DNA from: Lactobacillus johnsonii | Lineage (GTDB): Bacteria; Bacillota; Bacilli; Lactobacillales; Lactobacillaceae | Length of the DNA stretch: 64,000 nt | Direction: 5' to 3' | Assembly (NCBI RefSeq): GCF_014058685.1 | Contig: NZ_CP059055.1 | Location: forward strand, 682,001 to 746,000 | Shown: piece after piece, positions 8,973 through 18,584 of the stretch | How the letters are laid out: the number at the start of each line of letters is the position of its first letter | Numbering within the stretch: position 1 is the first letter of the stretch | Made by a program: the position numbers and the translations under genes | Notes under the pieces: model-generated | The model's input: the letters and a program-made list of their open reading frames with translations, nothing else | The model's database searches: none | What the model was told of the DNA's origin: nothing

Positions 8973-9797
8973 ATGATAACAATTAAATCAAAGCGCGAGT
9001 TGCAAGGGATGCAAAAATCTGGTCGCGTTTTAGCAGCTATGTTTGAAGGTTTACGTGATGTTATTAAACCTGGAATTTCAACTTGGGAAATTGAAGAATT
9101 TGCTCAAGATTTTATGAAAAAACATGGTGGGCGTCTTTCAGAACAAGGTTTTGAAGGATATAAGTATGGAACTTGTATTAGTGTAAACGATGAAATTGCT
9201 CATGCGATTCCTAGAAAAGATAAGATCCTAAAAGAGGGTGACTTAGTCAGCGTTGACGTTACTTGCAACGTTGATGGCTATGAAACTGATTCATGTACTA
9301 CTTATGGTGTTGGTGAAATTTCTGCCGAAGACAAAAAATTAATGGACGTTACTAAGAAAGCAATGTACATGGGAATTGATCAAGCGGTTGTTGGAAATCG
9401 TATTGGTGATATTGGTAGCGTTATTCAAAATTATGTTGAAGATGAAAATGGCTATGGTGATGTACGTGAACTTGTAGGCCATGGTATTCAACCATCAATC
9501 CACGAAGATCCAGAAGTTCCTCACTGGGGTAAGGCAGGTCATGGTCTGCGTTTACGCGAAGGAATGACTATTACAGTTGAACCAATGGTTGAAGCTGGTG
9601 GAGACTGGAGAATCGAACAAAAAACTGTATCAGATCCTAATGATGATTGGGTTTACTATGCAACTCCAGATGGTTCGAAGGCAGCTCAATTTGAACATAC
9701 TTTTGCAATTACTCCAGATGGACCAAAGATCTTAACTTTGCAAAAGCCATATGATGGCTATGAAAAATATCTTCCTCACTTTTTAGATGAAGATTAA
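8973..9797 (+). CDS. map: methionine aminopeptidase, type I
   Basis: Removes the initiator Met from nascent proteins. Metal ligands are visible: D95 in SVDVT, D106 in ETDSC, His in ELVGHGI, Glu in TVEPM and Glu in QFEHT. At 274 residues it is a little longer than minimal MetAPs, with a C-terminal extension ending KYLPHFLDED, common in lactobacilli. AAAAAGGAGAC precedes the ATG. A small hairpin CATACCT-ATTTA-AGGTATG (8929-8947) lies in the leader. The YihY gene follows by 14 bases. Confidence 0.95.
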   Translation: MITIKSKRELQGMQKSGRVLAAMFEGLRDVIKPGISTWEIEEFAQDFMKKHGGRLSEQGFEGYKYGTCISVNDEIAHAIPRKDKILKEGDLVSVDVTCNVDGYETDSCTTYGVGEISAEDKKLMDVTKKAMYMGIDQAVVGNRIGDIGSVIQNYVEDENGYGDVRELVGHGIQPSIHEDPEVPHWGKAGHGLRLREGMTITVEPMVEAGGDWRIEQKTVSDPNDDWVYYATPDGSKAAQFEHTFAITPDGPKILTLQKPYDGYEKYLPHFLDED

Positions 9798-9811
9798 TAG
9801 ATAGTAAGACC

Positions 9812-10720
9812 ATGAATTCTTTTCTCAATCAGACTAAAAACCGTATAACAGAGTTTTTTCAGTTATTATCTAAATATATTAGCCAAGGCGAGATAAATCA
9901 GACTTCAATTATTATTGCTTATTATGTGCTATTAAGTATTTTTCCAATCATAATTATTATTGGAAATGTTTTACCTTTGCTTAATATCGACACTGAGCCA
10001 ATTGCTCGTTATCTTGAATTGATTTTTCCATCTCAAGTTTCAAGTCTAATTATGCCAATTATCAATGCTTTATTGAAAAAACACTCCAGTGGTTTTATTT
10101 CTCTTGGTATTGTGATTGCTATTTGGTCTTTAAGTTGTTTGGTTAATTCAATTCGCTTAGCAGCAAATAAAATTTATGGCGTTGATAAAAAAGAAAAAGG
10201 TAAGTCATGGTGGAACTATTTACTTGCTAGAACGTTTACTTTTGTTCTTTCTGTGATTTTGGTAGTTGGCTTTTCAATAATAATTTTTGTTGTTACCTTT
10301 GGTAGACAGATTATGGAATTCTTGGCTCCAATTTTTAATCTATCCTTGTGGTGGGTATATAAGTTAGAAAATTATCGTTGGCCGATTATAATTTTGGTTA
10401 TGGTTATTATAAATTTGTATATTAACTATGTCATTCCCAACATCACTGTACAAAAGCGCATAGTATGGCCTGGAGTATGGTTTACTGTAGTGAGCTGGAG
10501 CGCCTTATCCTATTTCTTTGGTTTATATTTGAGGCAATTTGGAACGCGCTGGCAAAACTATGGAATTGTAGGTTCTTTTATAATCTTTATGTTATGGCTA
10601 AATGTAGGTTCATTTTTACTTTTGCTTGGCATTTGTCTTAATGCCACAGAGGATGAATTAAAAGGTAGAAAAATTGAATACAGTCGTAGCCCGATTTTGA
10701 GAATTTTTAGAAAAAAATAG
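9812..10720 (+). CDS. YihY/BrkB-family membrane protein
   Basis: A 302-residue integral membrane protein with about six hydrophobic segments. LLSIFPIIIIIGNVLPLL, the GIVGSFIIFMLWL stretch and the C-terminal LLLGICLNA are typical of the YihY family (once called ribonuclease BN, later shown to be a misassignment). The cellular role is unknown. It is probably co-transcribed with map; the ribosome site is weak, so expression may rely on read-through coupling. Confidence 0.85.
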   Translation: MNSFLNQTKNRITEFFQLLSKYISQGEINQTSIIIAYYVLLSIFPIIIIIGNVLPLLNIDTEPIARYLELIFPSQVSSLIMPIINALLKKHSSGFISLGIVIAIWSLSCLVNSIRLAANKIYGVDKKEKGKSWWNYLLARTFTFVLSVILVVGFSIIIFVVTFGRQIMEFLAPIFNLSLWWVYKLENYRWPIIILVMVIINLYINYVIPNITVQKRIVWPGVWFTVVSWSALSYFFGLYLRQFGTRWQNYGIVGSFIIFMLWLNVGSFLLLLGICLNATEDELKGRKIEYSRSPILRIFRKK

Positions 10721-10793
10721 TAAATTGTCTAAATAAGTTTCTAGAAGTTTGGTAAAATACACTAAGGAAAGCTTATTTTGTGAGGAGAATAAA

Positions 10794-11699
10794 ATGAAAG
10801 TAAGAAAAGCAGTTATTCCAGCAGCTGGATTAGGTACTAGATTTTTACCTGCCACTAAGGCTATGCCTAAGGAAATGGTACCGATTGTTGATAAACCAAC
10901 AATTCAATTTATTGTAGAAGAAGCTAAAAAATCTGGAATTGAAGATATCTTGATCGTTACTGGTAAAAACAAGCGTTCTATCGAAGATCACTTTGATGCT
11001 AACCCAGAACTAGAACAAGATTTGGAAGAAAAGGGTAAGACTGAACTTTTACACTTAACCCAATCAATTACTAACTTAGGTGTTAACCTTTACTACACTC
11101 GTCAACCACACCCAGCTGGTTTAGGGGATGCGATTTTAAGAGCTCGTAGCTTCGTTGGGGATGAACCATTTGCTGTTATGCTTGGTGACGACTTGATGGA
11201 TGACAAGGTTCCACTAACTAAGCAATTGATCGATCGCTATGACAAGACTCATGCATCAACTATTGCTGTTATGCCTGTACCACATGAAGAAGTTTCTAAG
11301 TATGGTGTTATTGATCCAGATAGCGAAATTGAACCTGGTTTAATTAACGTTAAGGCCTTTGTTGAAAAGCCAGACGTTGATAAGGCACCTAGTGACTACG
11401 CAATTATTGGTCGTTACTTGTTAACTCCTGAAATTTTTGATATTTTAGCACATCAAAAACCTGGTCGTGGTGGCGAAATTCAATTAACTGACGCAATTGA
11501 TACTATGAACAAGACTCAACGAGTATTCGCTCATGTATTTAATGGTGAACGTCACGATGTTGGTAACAAGGAAGGTTACCTTGAAACATCAATTGAATAT
11601 GGTTTATCTCACCCTCAAATTAAAGATGATTTACGTGAGTACATTATTAACATGGCTCAAAAATTACAAAAAGAAGATAAAAACTCAAAGAAGAAATAA
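10794..11699 (+). CDS. galU: UTP-glucose-1-phosphate uridylyltransferase
   Basis: Makes UDP-glucose from UTP and glucose-1-phosphate for exopolysaccharide, glycolipid and teichoic acid glycosylation. The N-terminal nucleotide loop [19 protein letters not shown] is diagnostic, followed by [14 protein letters not shown] and VEKP. The frame opens at 10749, but GTGAGGAGAAT precedes ATG 10794 and the protein then begins [12 protein letters not shown] as expected (301 residues). A strong terminator follows. Confidence 0.95.
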   Translation: MKVRKAVIPAAGLGTRFLPATKAMPKEMVPIVDKPTIQFIVEEAKKSGIEDILIVTGKNKRSIEDHFDANPELEQDLEEKGKTELLHLTQSITNLGVNLYYTRQPHPAGLGDAILRARSFVGDEPFAVMLGDDLMDDKVPLTKQLIDRYDKTHASTIAVMPVPHEEVSKYGVIDPDSEIEPGLINVKAFVEKPDVDKAPSDYAIIGRYLLTPEIFDILAHQKPGRGGEIQLTDAIDTMNKTQRVFAHVFNGERHDVGNKEGYLETSIEYGLSHPQIKDDLREYIINMAQKLQKEDKNSKKK

Positions 11700-11717
11700 T
11701 AAGAGTTCTTTGGAACT

Positions 11718-11752
11718 ATAAGACTGACTATTTCGTCAGTCTTATTTTTTTG
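11718..11752 (+). terminator. terminator after galU
   Basis: Stem AAGACTGAC / GTCAGTCTT with loop TATTTC, then a T-rich run. Confidence 0.88.
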
Positions 11753-11829
11753 TTTAAAAAGATGTAATCTTTTTGCCAAGTTCTTATAAATAGTGAGAAA
11801 ATATAAATAACTATTTTTATAAGGATAAA

Positions 11830-12792
11830 ATGATGATTGAATATAAAAATATTTCAAAAAAATACGATGGACAAGAAATCTTAAAAGATGTTTCTTTCGC
11901 AGTGAAAAAAGGAGATATTTTTGTTTTAGTTGGGCCAAGTGGGAGCGGGAAGACAACGTTGCTAAAGATGTTTAACCGGCTTATTGAACCAACAAAGGGA
12001 CAAATTCTTCTAAATGATAAACCAATAAAAGAATATAATTTGCGTAAACTAAGGGAAAAGACAGGGTATGTATTGCAAACAGCTAGTTTGTTTCCAAATT
12101 TAACTGTTGGTGAAAATATTACAATTGTGTTAGAGCAAGAAGGTGTCGATCGCAAAGAACGGCGAAAAAAACAGGAAGAGCTATTAAAATCGGTTGATTT
12201 GGATCCAAAATTATATTGTGATCGCAGGCCGAGTGAACTATCAGGTGGTGAACAACAACGAGTTGGCATTGTTCGGGCTTTAGCAGCGGATCCTGAAGTT
12301 GTTTTAATGGATGAACCTTTTTCTGCTCTTGATCCAGTTGTAAGAAAGCAACTACAAGACTTACTTATTAATTTACATGAACAATTTAATAAGACAGTAA
12401 TGTTTGTAACACATGACATGCAAGAAGCTATTCGTTTAGGAAACACAATTGGAATTTTGCATAAAGGTGTTTTAGAGCAAGTTGGCAAACCTAGAGAAAT
12501 TTTAAGACATCCTGCTACAAAATTTGTACAGGAATTTTTTGCAGGAAATAGAATTAATCAAAAGCTCGACCTTGAAACTTTATTGAAGAGTGAATTGGGC
12601 GTAGATCCACGATTCTATCCTAAAGTGGATACCCTTGTTCGTTATCACGTTGATAGCGTAGAGGATTTAATTAAAGATTGTTCTAACCATCCTGATACTC
12701 TGTTTGTTGCAGAGACCAGGTTTGGTGAATTTTTAATTGAGCCAAAAAGAGTTTGGAATTTCTTTTTAAAGTGGGTGGCTGGACATGATTAA
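11830..12792 (+). CDS. glycine betaine/choline-type ABC transporter ATPase
   Basis: ATPase subunit of an osmoprotectant importer (OpuCA/ProV group). Walker A GPSGSGKTT, Q-loop LQTASLFPNLTVGEN, signature LSGGEQQR, Walker B VVLMDEPFSALD and the switch His in VTHDM are all present. At 320 residues it is shorter than typical OpuCA proteins; the roughly 85 residues after the NBD do not read as a full tandem CBS pair, the proposed ionic-strength sensor. AAGGATAAA precedes the ATG. It overlaps the permease gene by 8 bases. Confidence 0.9.
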   Translation: MMIEYKNISKKYDGQEILKDVSFAVKKGDIFVLVGPSGSGKTTLLKMFNRLIEPTKGQILLNDKPIKEYNLRKLREKTGYVLQTASLFPNLTVGENITIVLEQEGVDRKERRKKQEELLKSVDLDPKLYCDRRPSELSGGEQQRVGIVRALAADPEVVLMDEPFSALDPVVRKQLQDLLINLHEQFNKTVMFVTHDMQEAIRLGNTIGILHKGVLEQVGKPREILRHPATKFVQEFFAGNRINQKLDLETLLKSELGVDPRFYPKVDTLVRYHVDSVEDLIKDCSNHPDTLFVAETRFGEFLIEPKRVWNFFLKWVAGHD

Positions 12793-14332
12793 ATCACTAT
12801 GGCAGATGTTACTAACTGAACATGAACAAATTTGGGCTACCACGCTTGTTCATATTAAGATTTCTCTGATTGCCTTGCTGATTGCAATGGTAATTGCAAT
12901 TCCGCTGGCTTTTATTTTAAAAGGTCACAAAAAAGCTGCTGAATTTACACTTCAAATAGCGGGAATTATTCAAACAATTCCTAGTTTGGCGGTTCTAGGT
13001 TTACTGCTCCCATTTGTTGGAATCGGAACTGTGCCAGCAGTCATTGCATTAGTTTTATATGCAATTATGCCAATATTTCAAAATACTTATTCGGGATTAA
13101 CGGAAATACCCGAAAATCTAGAAGAAGCAGCTACTGCCTTTGGACTCACTAAATGGAAAAAGTTGCAGCGACTAGAAATTCCCATGGCTATGCCAATGAT
13201 AGTAGCAGGAATTCGGATCGCTCTAGTTATGATTATTGGTACTGCCACTTTAGCTGCTTTAATTGGTGGCGGAGGCTTAGGGACTTATATATACGTTGGA
13301 ATTAATTCAAACAATAATACTGAAGTCTTAATGGGAGCAATTTTATCTGCATTGCTTGCTCTAATATTTAGTGGCGTTTTGAAATTTATTTCAAAAAATA
13401 ATAAACGTCTAAAAGTAGGAAGTGCACTAATTGCCCTAGCTTTAGTAATTTGGGGTGGAAGTAGCCTGTATAACCATTATGCTAATACTTCTAAAAATGT
13501 TGCTGAACCAAAACAAACGATTACCATTGCTGGAAAAATGGGATCAGAACCAGCTATTTTGATTAATATGTATAAGGACCTAATCGAAAAGAATGACCCC
13601 AATACTAAGGTAGTTTTAAAACCTAACTTTGGTGGAACCACATTTTTATTCAAAGCTCTTCAAACCGATAAGATTGATATTTATCCTGAATTTACAGGTA
13701 CAGTTTTACAAACTTTAGTCAAAACTGGTAAAAAGACCGGGAATGATCCAAATCAAGTTTATGTAGAAGCTAGAAGCGACTTAAAGAAACAATTTGATAT
13801 GGAATATCTGAAGCCAATGGCTTACCAGAATGGTTATGCTTTAGCTACAACACAAAAATTTGCTAAAGACAATCACTTGACCAAGATGAGTGACTTAAAC
13901 CGTGTAAATAAAAAAGTACATGCAGCCTTTGATCCAGACTTTACCTCATTAAAAGATGGCTATCCGGGCTTAAAGAAAATCTATAAGTTAGATTTTGCTT
14001 CAATTAAGAGTACTGAATCGAGCATTCGCTATCATGCTATTGCTAATAATCAAGCTAATGTTGTTGATGGCTATACAACAGATGCAGAAATTAAGAAGTA
14101 TAATTTAGTGATGCTAGATGATGATAAGAAATTCTTCCCACCATATCAGGGAGCTCCCCTAATGAGGGCAAAATTTGCAGAGAGAAATCCTCAAATTGTA
14201 AAGGATTTAAATAAATTGGCTGGTAAAATTACTACTGAAGAGATGCAGCAGATGAATTATCAAGTTAATGTTAAGCATGAGAAACCTGCTAAAGTAGCTC
14301 ATGATTATTTGGTAAAACATGGATTAATTTAG
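12785..14332 (+). CDS. fused permease and substrate-binding protein of the betaine/choline ABC transporter
   Basis: A 515-residue fusion. Residues about 1-205 are a binding-protein-dependent permease with the EAA-type loop (EAATAFGLTKWKKLQRLEIP). A further TM segment (about 212-232) tethers an OpuAC-like substrate-binding domain (about 240-515) outside the membrane, which begins ITIAGKMGSEPAIL and contains the FGGTTFLF and DIYPEFTGT motifs of choline/betaine binders. The permease-binding protein fusion is common in lactobacilli. Together with the upstream ATPase it forms a complete importer. Confidence 0.9.
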   Translation: MIKSLWQMLLTEHEQIWATTLVHIKISLIALLIAMVIAIPLAFILKGHKKAAEFTLQIAGIIQTIPSLAVLGLLLPFVGIGTVPAVIALVLYAIMPIFQNTYSGLTEIPENLEEAATAFGLTKWKKLQRLEIPMAMPMIVAGIRIALVMIIGTATLAALIGGGGLGTYIYVGINSNNNTEVLMGAILSALLALIFSGVLKFISKNNKRLKVGSALIALALVIWGGSSLYNHYANTSKNVAEPKQTITIAGKMGSEPAILINMYKDLIEKNDPNTKVVLKPNFGGTTFLFKALQTDKIDIYPEFTGTVLQTLVKTGKKTGNDPNQVYVEARSDLKKQFDMEYLKPMAYQNGYALATTQKFAKDNHLTKMSDLNRVNKKVHAAFDPDFTSLKDGYPGLKKIYKLDFASIKSTESSIRYHAIANNQANVVDGYTTDAEIKKYNLVMLDDDKKFFPPYQGAPLMRAKFAERNPQIVKDLNKLAGKITTEEMQQMNYQVNVKHEKPAKVAHDYLVKHGLI

Positions 14333-14344
14333 AAAAGAGAAAAA

Positions 14345-14755
14345 ATGACAAAATATACAGTAAAAAGTGAATTAACTGATACTCCTTGGCAAATTGAAAA
14401 TCGAACAAAGAAAAATAAATTCATGGCTGATGAATCAGCAAGTGGTAAAAATGTTGCCCCGAATCCAGTAGAATATTTAGCTGGTGCTGTTAACTCTTGT
14501 ATTTCAATTTCTGCAGGGATGATTGCAAATGTACATCATTTAGATGTAAAGAACTTTAAAGTAACAAATCAGGCAATTACTACTAAACTCGGCCATGGAA
14601 AGTCAGTTGTTAGTGAAATGTTGATTACGGTTTCTTTTGAAAGCTCTATGTCTCAAGAAGAAAAACAAGACTTTCTAGACCATACTCTACATGTTTCAAC
14701 TGTTTATCAAACAGTATCACAAAGTGTAAAAATATATGTAGAATTAGAAAATTAA
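14345..14755 (+). CDS. OsmC-family protein
   Basis: A 136-residue protein of the OsmC/Ohr fold, a thiol-dependent organic peroxide reductase family. The first active Cys is present (C52 in AVNSCISIS), but in the C-terminal motif (usually Y-C-P-V-x-Q-T) the Cys is replaced: S118 in HVSTVYQT. The usual two-Cys mechanism is thus not expected. It starts 12 bases after the betaine transporter and is probably in the same operon, which would tie it to osmotic or envelope stress. Confidence 0.82.
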   Translation: MTKYTVKSELTDTPWQIENRTKKNKFMADESASGKNVAPNPVEYLAGAVNSCISISAGMIANVHHLDVKNFKVTNQAITTKLGHGKSVVSEMLITVSFESSMSQEEKQDFLDHTLHVSTVYQTVSQSVKIYVELEN

Positions 14756-14766
14756 GCTATCAATTT

Positions 14767-14797
14767 GCTCTTAGTCGGATAAGACTAAGGGCATTTT
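14767..14797 (+). terminator. terminator of the betaine transporter-osmC operon
   Basis: Stem GCTCTTAGTC / GACTAAGGGC (one G-T pair) with loop GGATAA, then T-rich sequence. Confidence 0.8.
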
Positions 14798-14856
14798 TGA
14801 TTTTTTTATGAATATAAGGCAAGATAGAAACTAATTAAGTTTGAGGAGGAGTTTAA

Positions 14857-15949
14857 GTGAAAAAATAGTTGCTAAACCGGTAAATATGTTTGAATTATTC
14901 TTTGATTTAGTTTTTGTATATGCGATTTCTAGAATTACGGCGATGATTCATCATCCTGTTAATGGAGGTATTCCTTTAGCTACTTTTTAGAGTTTTTATT
15001 AGTCGTCGTTGTAGTAATGGAAATCTGGCTCTATCAGGTTGTTTATTTTAATCGATACAGCAAGAATAACTTTTTAGACATTGCCGGACTTGTTTTTAAT
15101 GTGTTTACAGCAGTTTACTTAGCCAACAATATTAATACGGAATGGCGCATAACCTTTCACTATTTTAATATTGCGATGGCTGTAATGGTTGCAACAATAT
15201 TTTGTCAGTATTTATTCACTTCGGTTAATGAAGTTAATGATAAAAGAGAATTCTTATTTATTTTAGGAACAGAGTTCTTTTTAGTAATTTTAGGGTTGAT
15301 ACTTGGTTATTCTGTAGGGATTTATTTCTGTATTGCTGCTTATATTATTGGTTTGATTTTACCAATCTTTTTATGGGAAAAATTTAAGGCTGAAAGAGTT
15401 AATTTCCCTCATTTTGTGGAGAGAGTCAGTTTGATAGTCATTATTGCGTTTGGAGAAGCAATTGTTAATTTAGCAAATTACTTCAATAGTAAGACTCCCC
15501 TTATGTATGCTGCATTTTTATTTTTATCACTAGTTTTAATGTTTGCTAGCTATGTACTTTTATCTGATAAGATCATTAACCATCATCAAATTAGTAGAGG
15601 ATTTGTCTTAATGTATAGTCATATTGCAATTGTGATTTCTGTATTGTTAATGACTGTAGATGCCCTATATTTAAATAATAAAAATGTGGACCGTAAGTTT
15701 TTGTATGGGTTAATTGTAGTTACGATTGTACTTTATTATTTCTCTTTGATTGTGAACCAAGTTTATAGTAAGAAGGCATATCGATTTGAAAAAATTGAGG
15801 CAATAACTCTCTTAACTATATTTATTCTTGGAGCTTTAATTTTATGGTTAGTTAAAAATTCTATTTTGGGAGTTATGATCTGCTTATTAATATGGAATCT
15901 TGCCTTTTTCTTAGTTTTTCTAATGAAAAGCAAAAATTCTTTAAATTAA
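14857..15949 (+). pseudogene. low temperature requirement protein A (LtrA), broken by two frameshifts
   Basis: A strong ribosome site GAGGAGG (about 14844-14850) precedes GTG 14857. The frame reads V-K-K then TAG; adding one A to the A6 run gives KKIVAKPVNMFELFFDLVFV, the LtrA N-terminus. That second frame continues through AISRITAMIHHPVNGGIPLATF and stops at TAG near 14987. Adding one T to the T5 run restores LEFLLVVVVVMEIWLYQ, and the remaining 310 residues (from about 15017) are open and rich in membrane helices. The total would be about 365 residues, the family norm. Two independent minus-one changes in homopolymers mean either a real pseudogene or base-calling errors. The function of LtrA is poorly known. 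Confidence 0.8.
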
Positions 15950-16016
15950 CATTATTATAGTTATTAAAAAAATCTCGACTGCTATAATATTAGTAAATTA
16001 ATAAAGAGGGTTTAAT

Positions 16017-16628
16017 ATGGATATTTATGGTGGCTATACTCCAGTGCTAGATAGTTTACTTAATCAAATGCTGGAGTATTTTAGAAAAGAAAATAAACTT
16101 CATCAAGAGAAAACCGGCGATAGCCTATATGAACACTTGATTGGCCGAGTTAAGCGGCCAGAAAGTATGATTGAAAAATGTCAACGAAAAGAATTGCCGG
16201 TAACCCCAAAATCAGCTCTAAAAGAAAATCGAGATAGTGTAGGTATCCGTGTGGTTTGCAATTTTATAGATGACATTTATACCTGTATCGATTTGATTAA
16301 GGAATGGGACGACGTAGAAATAGTTAAGCAAAAAGATTACATTACAAATGCTAAACCAAATGGGTATCGTTCTTACCATATGATTTTAGATGTTGAAAGA
16401 CCTGAAGAAGATATTGTAGGAAATACACCTGGTCACTACTATGTTGAAGTACAACTTAGAACGATAGCGATGGATACTTGGGCTAGTTTAGAGCATGAAA
16501 TGAAGTATAAGCATAAGATAAAGAATCCCGAAATGATTGGTAAAGAGTTAAAGCGAGTAGCTGATGAATTAGCTTCTTGTGATGTAAGTATGCAGACTTT
16601 GCGCCATTTAATTAGAGAGGAAGATTAA
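16017..16628 (+). CDS. small alarmone synthetase (RelA/SpoT-domain, RelQ/RelP-like)
   Basis: A 203-residue, synthetase-only (p)ppGpp enzyme that would transfer pyrophosphate from ATP to GDP/GTP. Motifs in order: GRVKRPESMIEKC, DSVGIRVVC, the substrate-contacting KPNGYRSYH, and VEVQLRTIAMDTWASLEHEMKYK, with the catalytic Glu in EVQLRT. No HD hydrolase, TGS or ACT domain is present. It ends 4 bases before a response regulator gene whose ribosome site lies in its 3' end, so the three genes probably form one operon, linking alarmone output to a two-component signal. Confidence 0.85.
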   Translation: MDIYGGYTPVLDSLLNQMLEYFRKENKLHQEKTGDSLYEHLIGRVKRPESMIEKCQRKELPVTPKSALKENRDSVGIRVVCNFIDDIYTCIDLIKEWDDVEIVKQKDYITNAKPNGYRSYHMILDVERPEEDIVGNTPGHYYVEVQLRTIAMDTWASLEHEMKYKHKIKNPEMIGKELKRVADELASCDVSMQTLRHLIREED

Positions 16629-16632
16629 CTTA

Positions 16633-17298
16633 ATGAAAATTTTGCTTGCAGAAGATGAAGAACAGTTATCTCGTGTTTTGGTAGCCGCAATGCAGAGTGT
16701 TAATTATGAGGTGGATCCTGTTTTTAATGGACGGGATGCAGTTGAACTTGCTAGGAAGAATTCATATGACGTTATTATCTTAGATATTATGATGCCAGTC
16801 ATGGATGGAATTACTGCTCTAAAGGAAATTCGCAAGAGTGGCGATAAGACTTATGTTTTAATGTTAACCGCAAAAGCAGACGTTGATGATCGAGTAACTG
16901 GTTTAGATAGCGGAGCTGATGATTATTTAACTAAGCCATTCTCACTGAAAGAGTTGCTAGCACGTTTACGTTCAAAAGAGCGACGAGACGATCAATATAC
17001 ACCTAATGAGGTTGAAGTAGGAGACCTGGCTTTAAATGTTGCTGAACAAGAGTTAGTCAGTCACAATTCGATTCGTTTAGGAAGTAAAGAAACACAGCTT
17101 TTGAATTACTTAATGCTTAATGAAGGAAAAGAATTTTCAACTTCAGATTTACTAGCACATGTTTGGAAAGATGATGAGGAAGCTAGTGAAGATGTAGTCT
17201 GGATTTATATTTCTTACTTAAGACAAAAGTTGCAGTCGATTCAAAGCTCAGTTCAGATTGTCGGTGAAAAAGGTGGTAGTTTTTCCTTAATTAGGTAG
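16633..17298 (+). CDS. OmpR-family response regulator
   Basis: A 221-residue DNA-binding response regulator. The receiver domain (1-115) has acidic residues in LLAEDEE, phospho-acceptor D51 in VIILDIMMP, the T/S position in MLTAKA and K in LTKPF. The C-terminal winged helix (about 130-220) contains GSKETQLLNYLM and the DVVWIYISYLRQKL recognition region. GAGAGGAAG lies in the preceding gene. The kinase gene follows 10 bases later. Confidence 0.93.
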   Translation: MKILLAEDEEQLSRVLVAAMQSVNYEVDPVFNGRDAVELARKNSYDVIILDIMMPVMDGITALKEIRKSGDKTYVLMLTAKADVDDRVTGLDSGADDYLTKPFSLKELLARLRSKERRDDQYTPNEVEVGDLALNVAEQELVSHNSIRLGSKETQLLNYLMLNEGKEFSTSDLLAHVWKDDEEASEDVVWIYISYLRQKLQSIQSSVQIVGEKGGSFSLIR

Positions 17299-17308
17299 GT
17301 GAGCTAAA

Positions 17309-18583
17309 ATGATCCAAAAGTTTCGTTGGAAATTTATTGGAATGTCGATTACAGCCTTGTTTATAGTACTAGTAATCACCTTAGGTGCTTTATTAGGAGT
17401 TAGCTATACTCAAAGTCATAATGAAGTGGATCGAGTTTTAACAGCCTTGGTGAACAATCAAGGACAATTAACCCCGCGGAATGCTAAGCCAGTCTTTGGT
17501 AATCAAAAAGATCCAATTAATAAAAATTTCTTAGCAGGGGAATATAATCCGGAGGCAGTTTTTCAATACCGTTACTTCACTGTTGCCGAAACTCCGCAGA
17601 GTAATCCGCGGATAGTAAATGATGACAATGTTTATGATGTTGGACGAGCTGAAATTCTTAGTACAAGTAAGAGAATTTTTAAGGATAAGACAACAGACGG
17701 CGTAGTGACAATTGGTAATAATCAGTATGCTTACCGTGTTGGGAAAAATCAGACTGGTCGTAAGTTTATTGTTTATTTAAATGAATCGCTGATTTATCAT
17801 CGTTTTTCTCTCCTAGTTAGGGTATCGATTGTTTTAGGAATTGGTGCTTTGATTGTTTTTGCCTTGGTATTGATTTTGGTTTCTAAAAAGGCGATCGGTC
17901 CAATTATTACAACATATCGTAAACAGCGTGAGTTTATTACCAATGCTGGTCATGAATTAAAAACTCCTTTGGCCATTATTGCTGCTAATACCGAAATGGA
18001 AGAGATGTTAGGCAATAATTCTGAATGGAATAAAAGCACCAAGGAACAAGTTGATCGATTAACAAGGTTAATTAACCGATTAATTGCACTAGCTCGAACT
18101 GGTGAAACTGGTGAAGTGGTCCTAAATAAAGTGGATTTTTCTGAAATTGTTAAAAAGAATGTCAATAGCTTTAAGTCTGTAATGCAAAAAAATAATCTTA
18201 AATATAGTGGAATGATTATGCCAGATTTATATGTTAAGGCAGAGAAAAATGTTTTAAGTGAACTGATTAACATCTTACTAGACAATGCACGTAAATATTG
18301 CGATAAAGATGGGAAAGTGCAGGTAACCTTAACTAAAGGAAGGCTAGGAACAAATGCCATCTTAAAGGTTGCTAATACTTATAAAGAAGGAAAAGGAAAA
18401 GATTATTCGCATTTCTTTGAGCGCTTCTATCGAGAAGATGAATCACACAATTCGAAGCAATCAGGATTTGGAATTGGATTAGCAATGGCACAAGAGATTG
18501 TTCACACATTTCATGGGAAAATTCATGTTAGTCATAAAGATGATATGATTATCTTTACAGTAATTTTGAAATTAGCAAAATAA
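17309..18583 (+). CDS. sensor histidine kinase
   Basis: A 424-residue membrane kinase: TM1 about 10-30, an extracytoplasmic sensor domain about 35-167, TM2 about 168-192, then HisKA with phospho-acceptor H215 in NAGHELKTPL. The ATPase domain has an N box ILLDNARKYC, F box FFERFYRED and G2 box GFGIGLAMA. It pairs with the response regulator immediately upstream. The signal is unknown; the sensor domain resembles no named domain that I recognise. Confidence 0.92.
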   Translation: MIQKFRWKFIGMSITALFIVLVITLGALLGVSYTQSHNEVDRVLTALVNNQGQLTPRNAKPVFGNQKDPINKNFLAGEYNPEAVFQYRYFTVAETPQSNPRIVNDDNVYDVGRAEILSTSKRIFKDKTTDGVVTIGNNQYAYRVGKNQTGRKFIVYLNESLIYHRFSLLVRVSIVLGIGALIVFALVLILVSKKAIGPIITTYRKQREFITNAGHELKTPLAIIAANTEMEEMLGNNSEWNKSTKEQVDRLTRLINRLIALARTGETGEVVLNKVDFSEIVKKNVNSFKSVMQKNNLKYSGMIMPDLYVKAEKNVLSELINILLDNARKYCDKDGKVQVTLTKGRLGTNAILKVANTYKEGKGKDYSHFFERFYREDESHNSKQSGFGIGLAMAQEIVHTFHGKIHVSHKDDMIIFTVILKLAK

Positions 18584-18584
18584 G

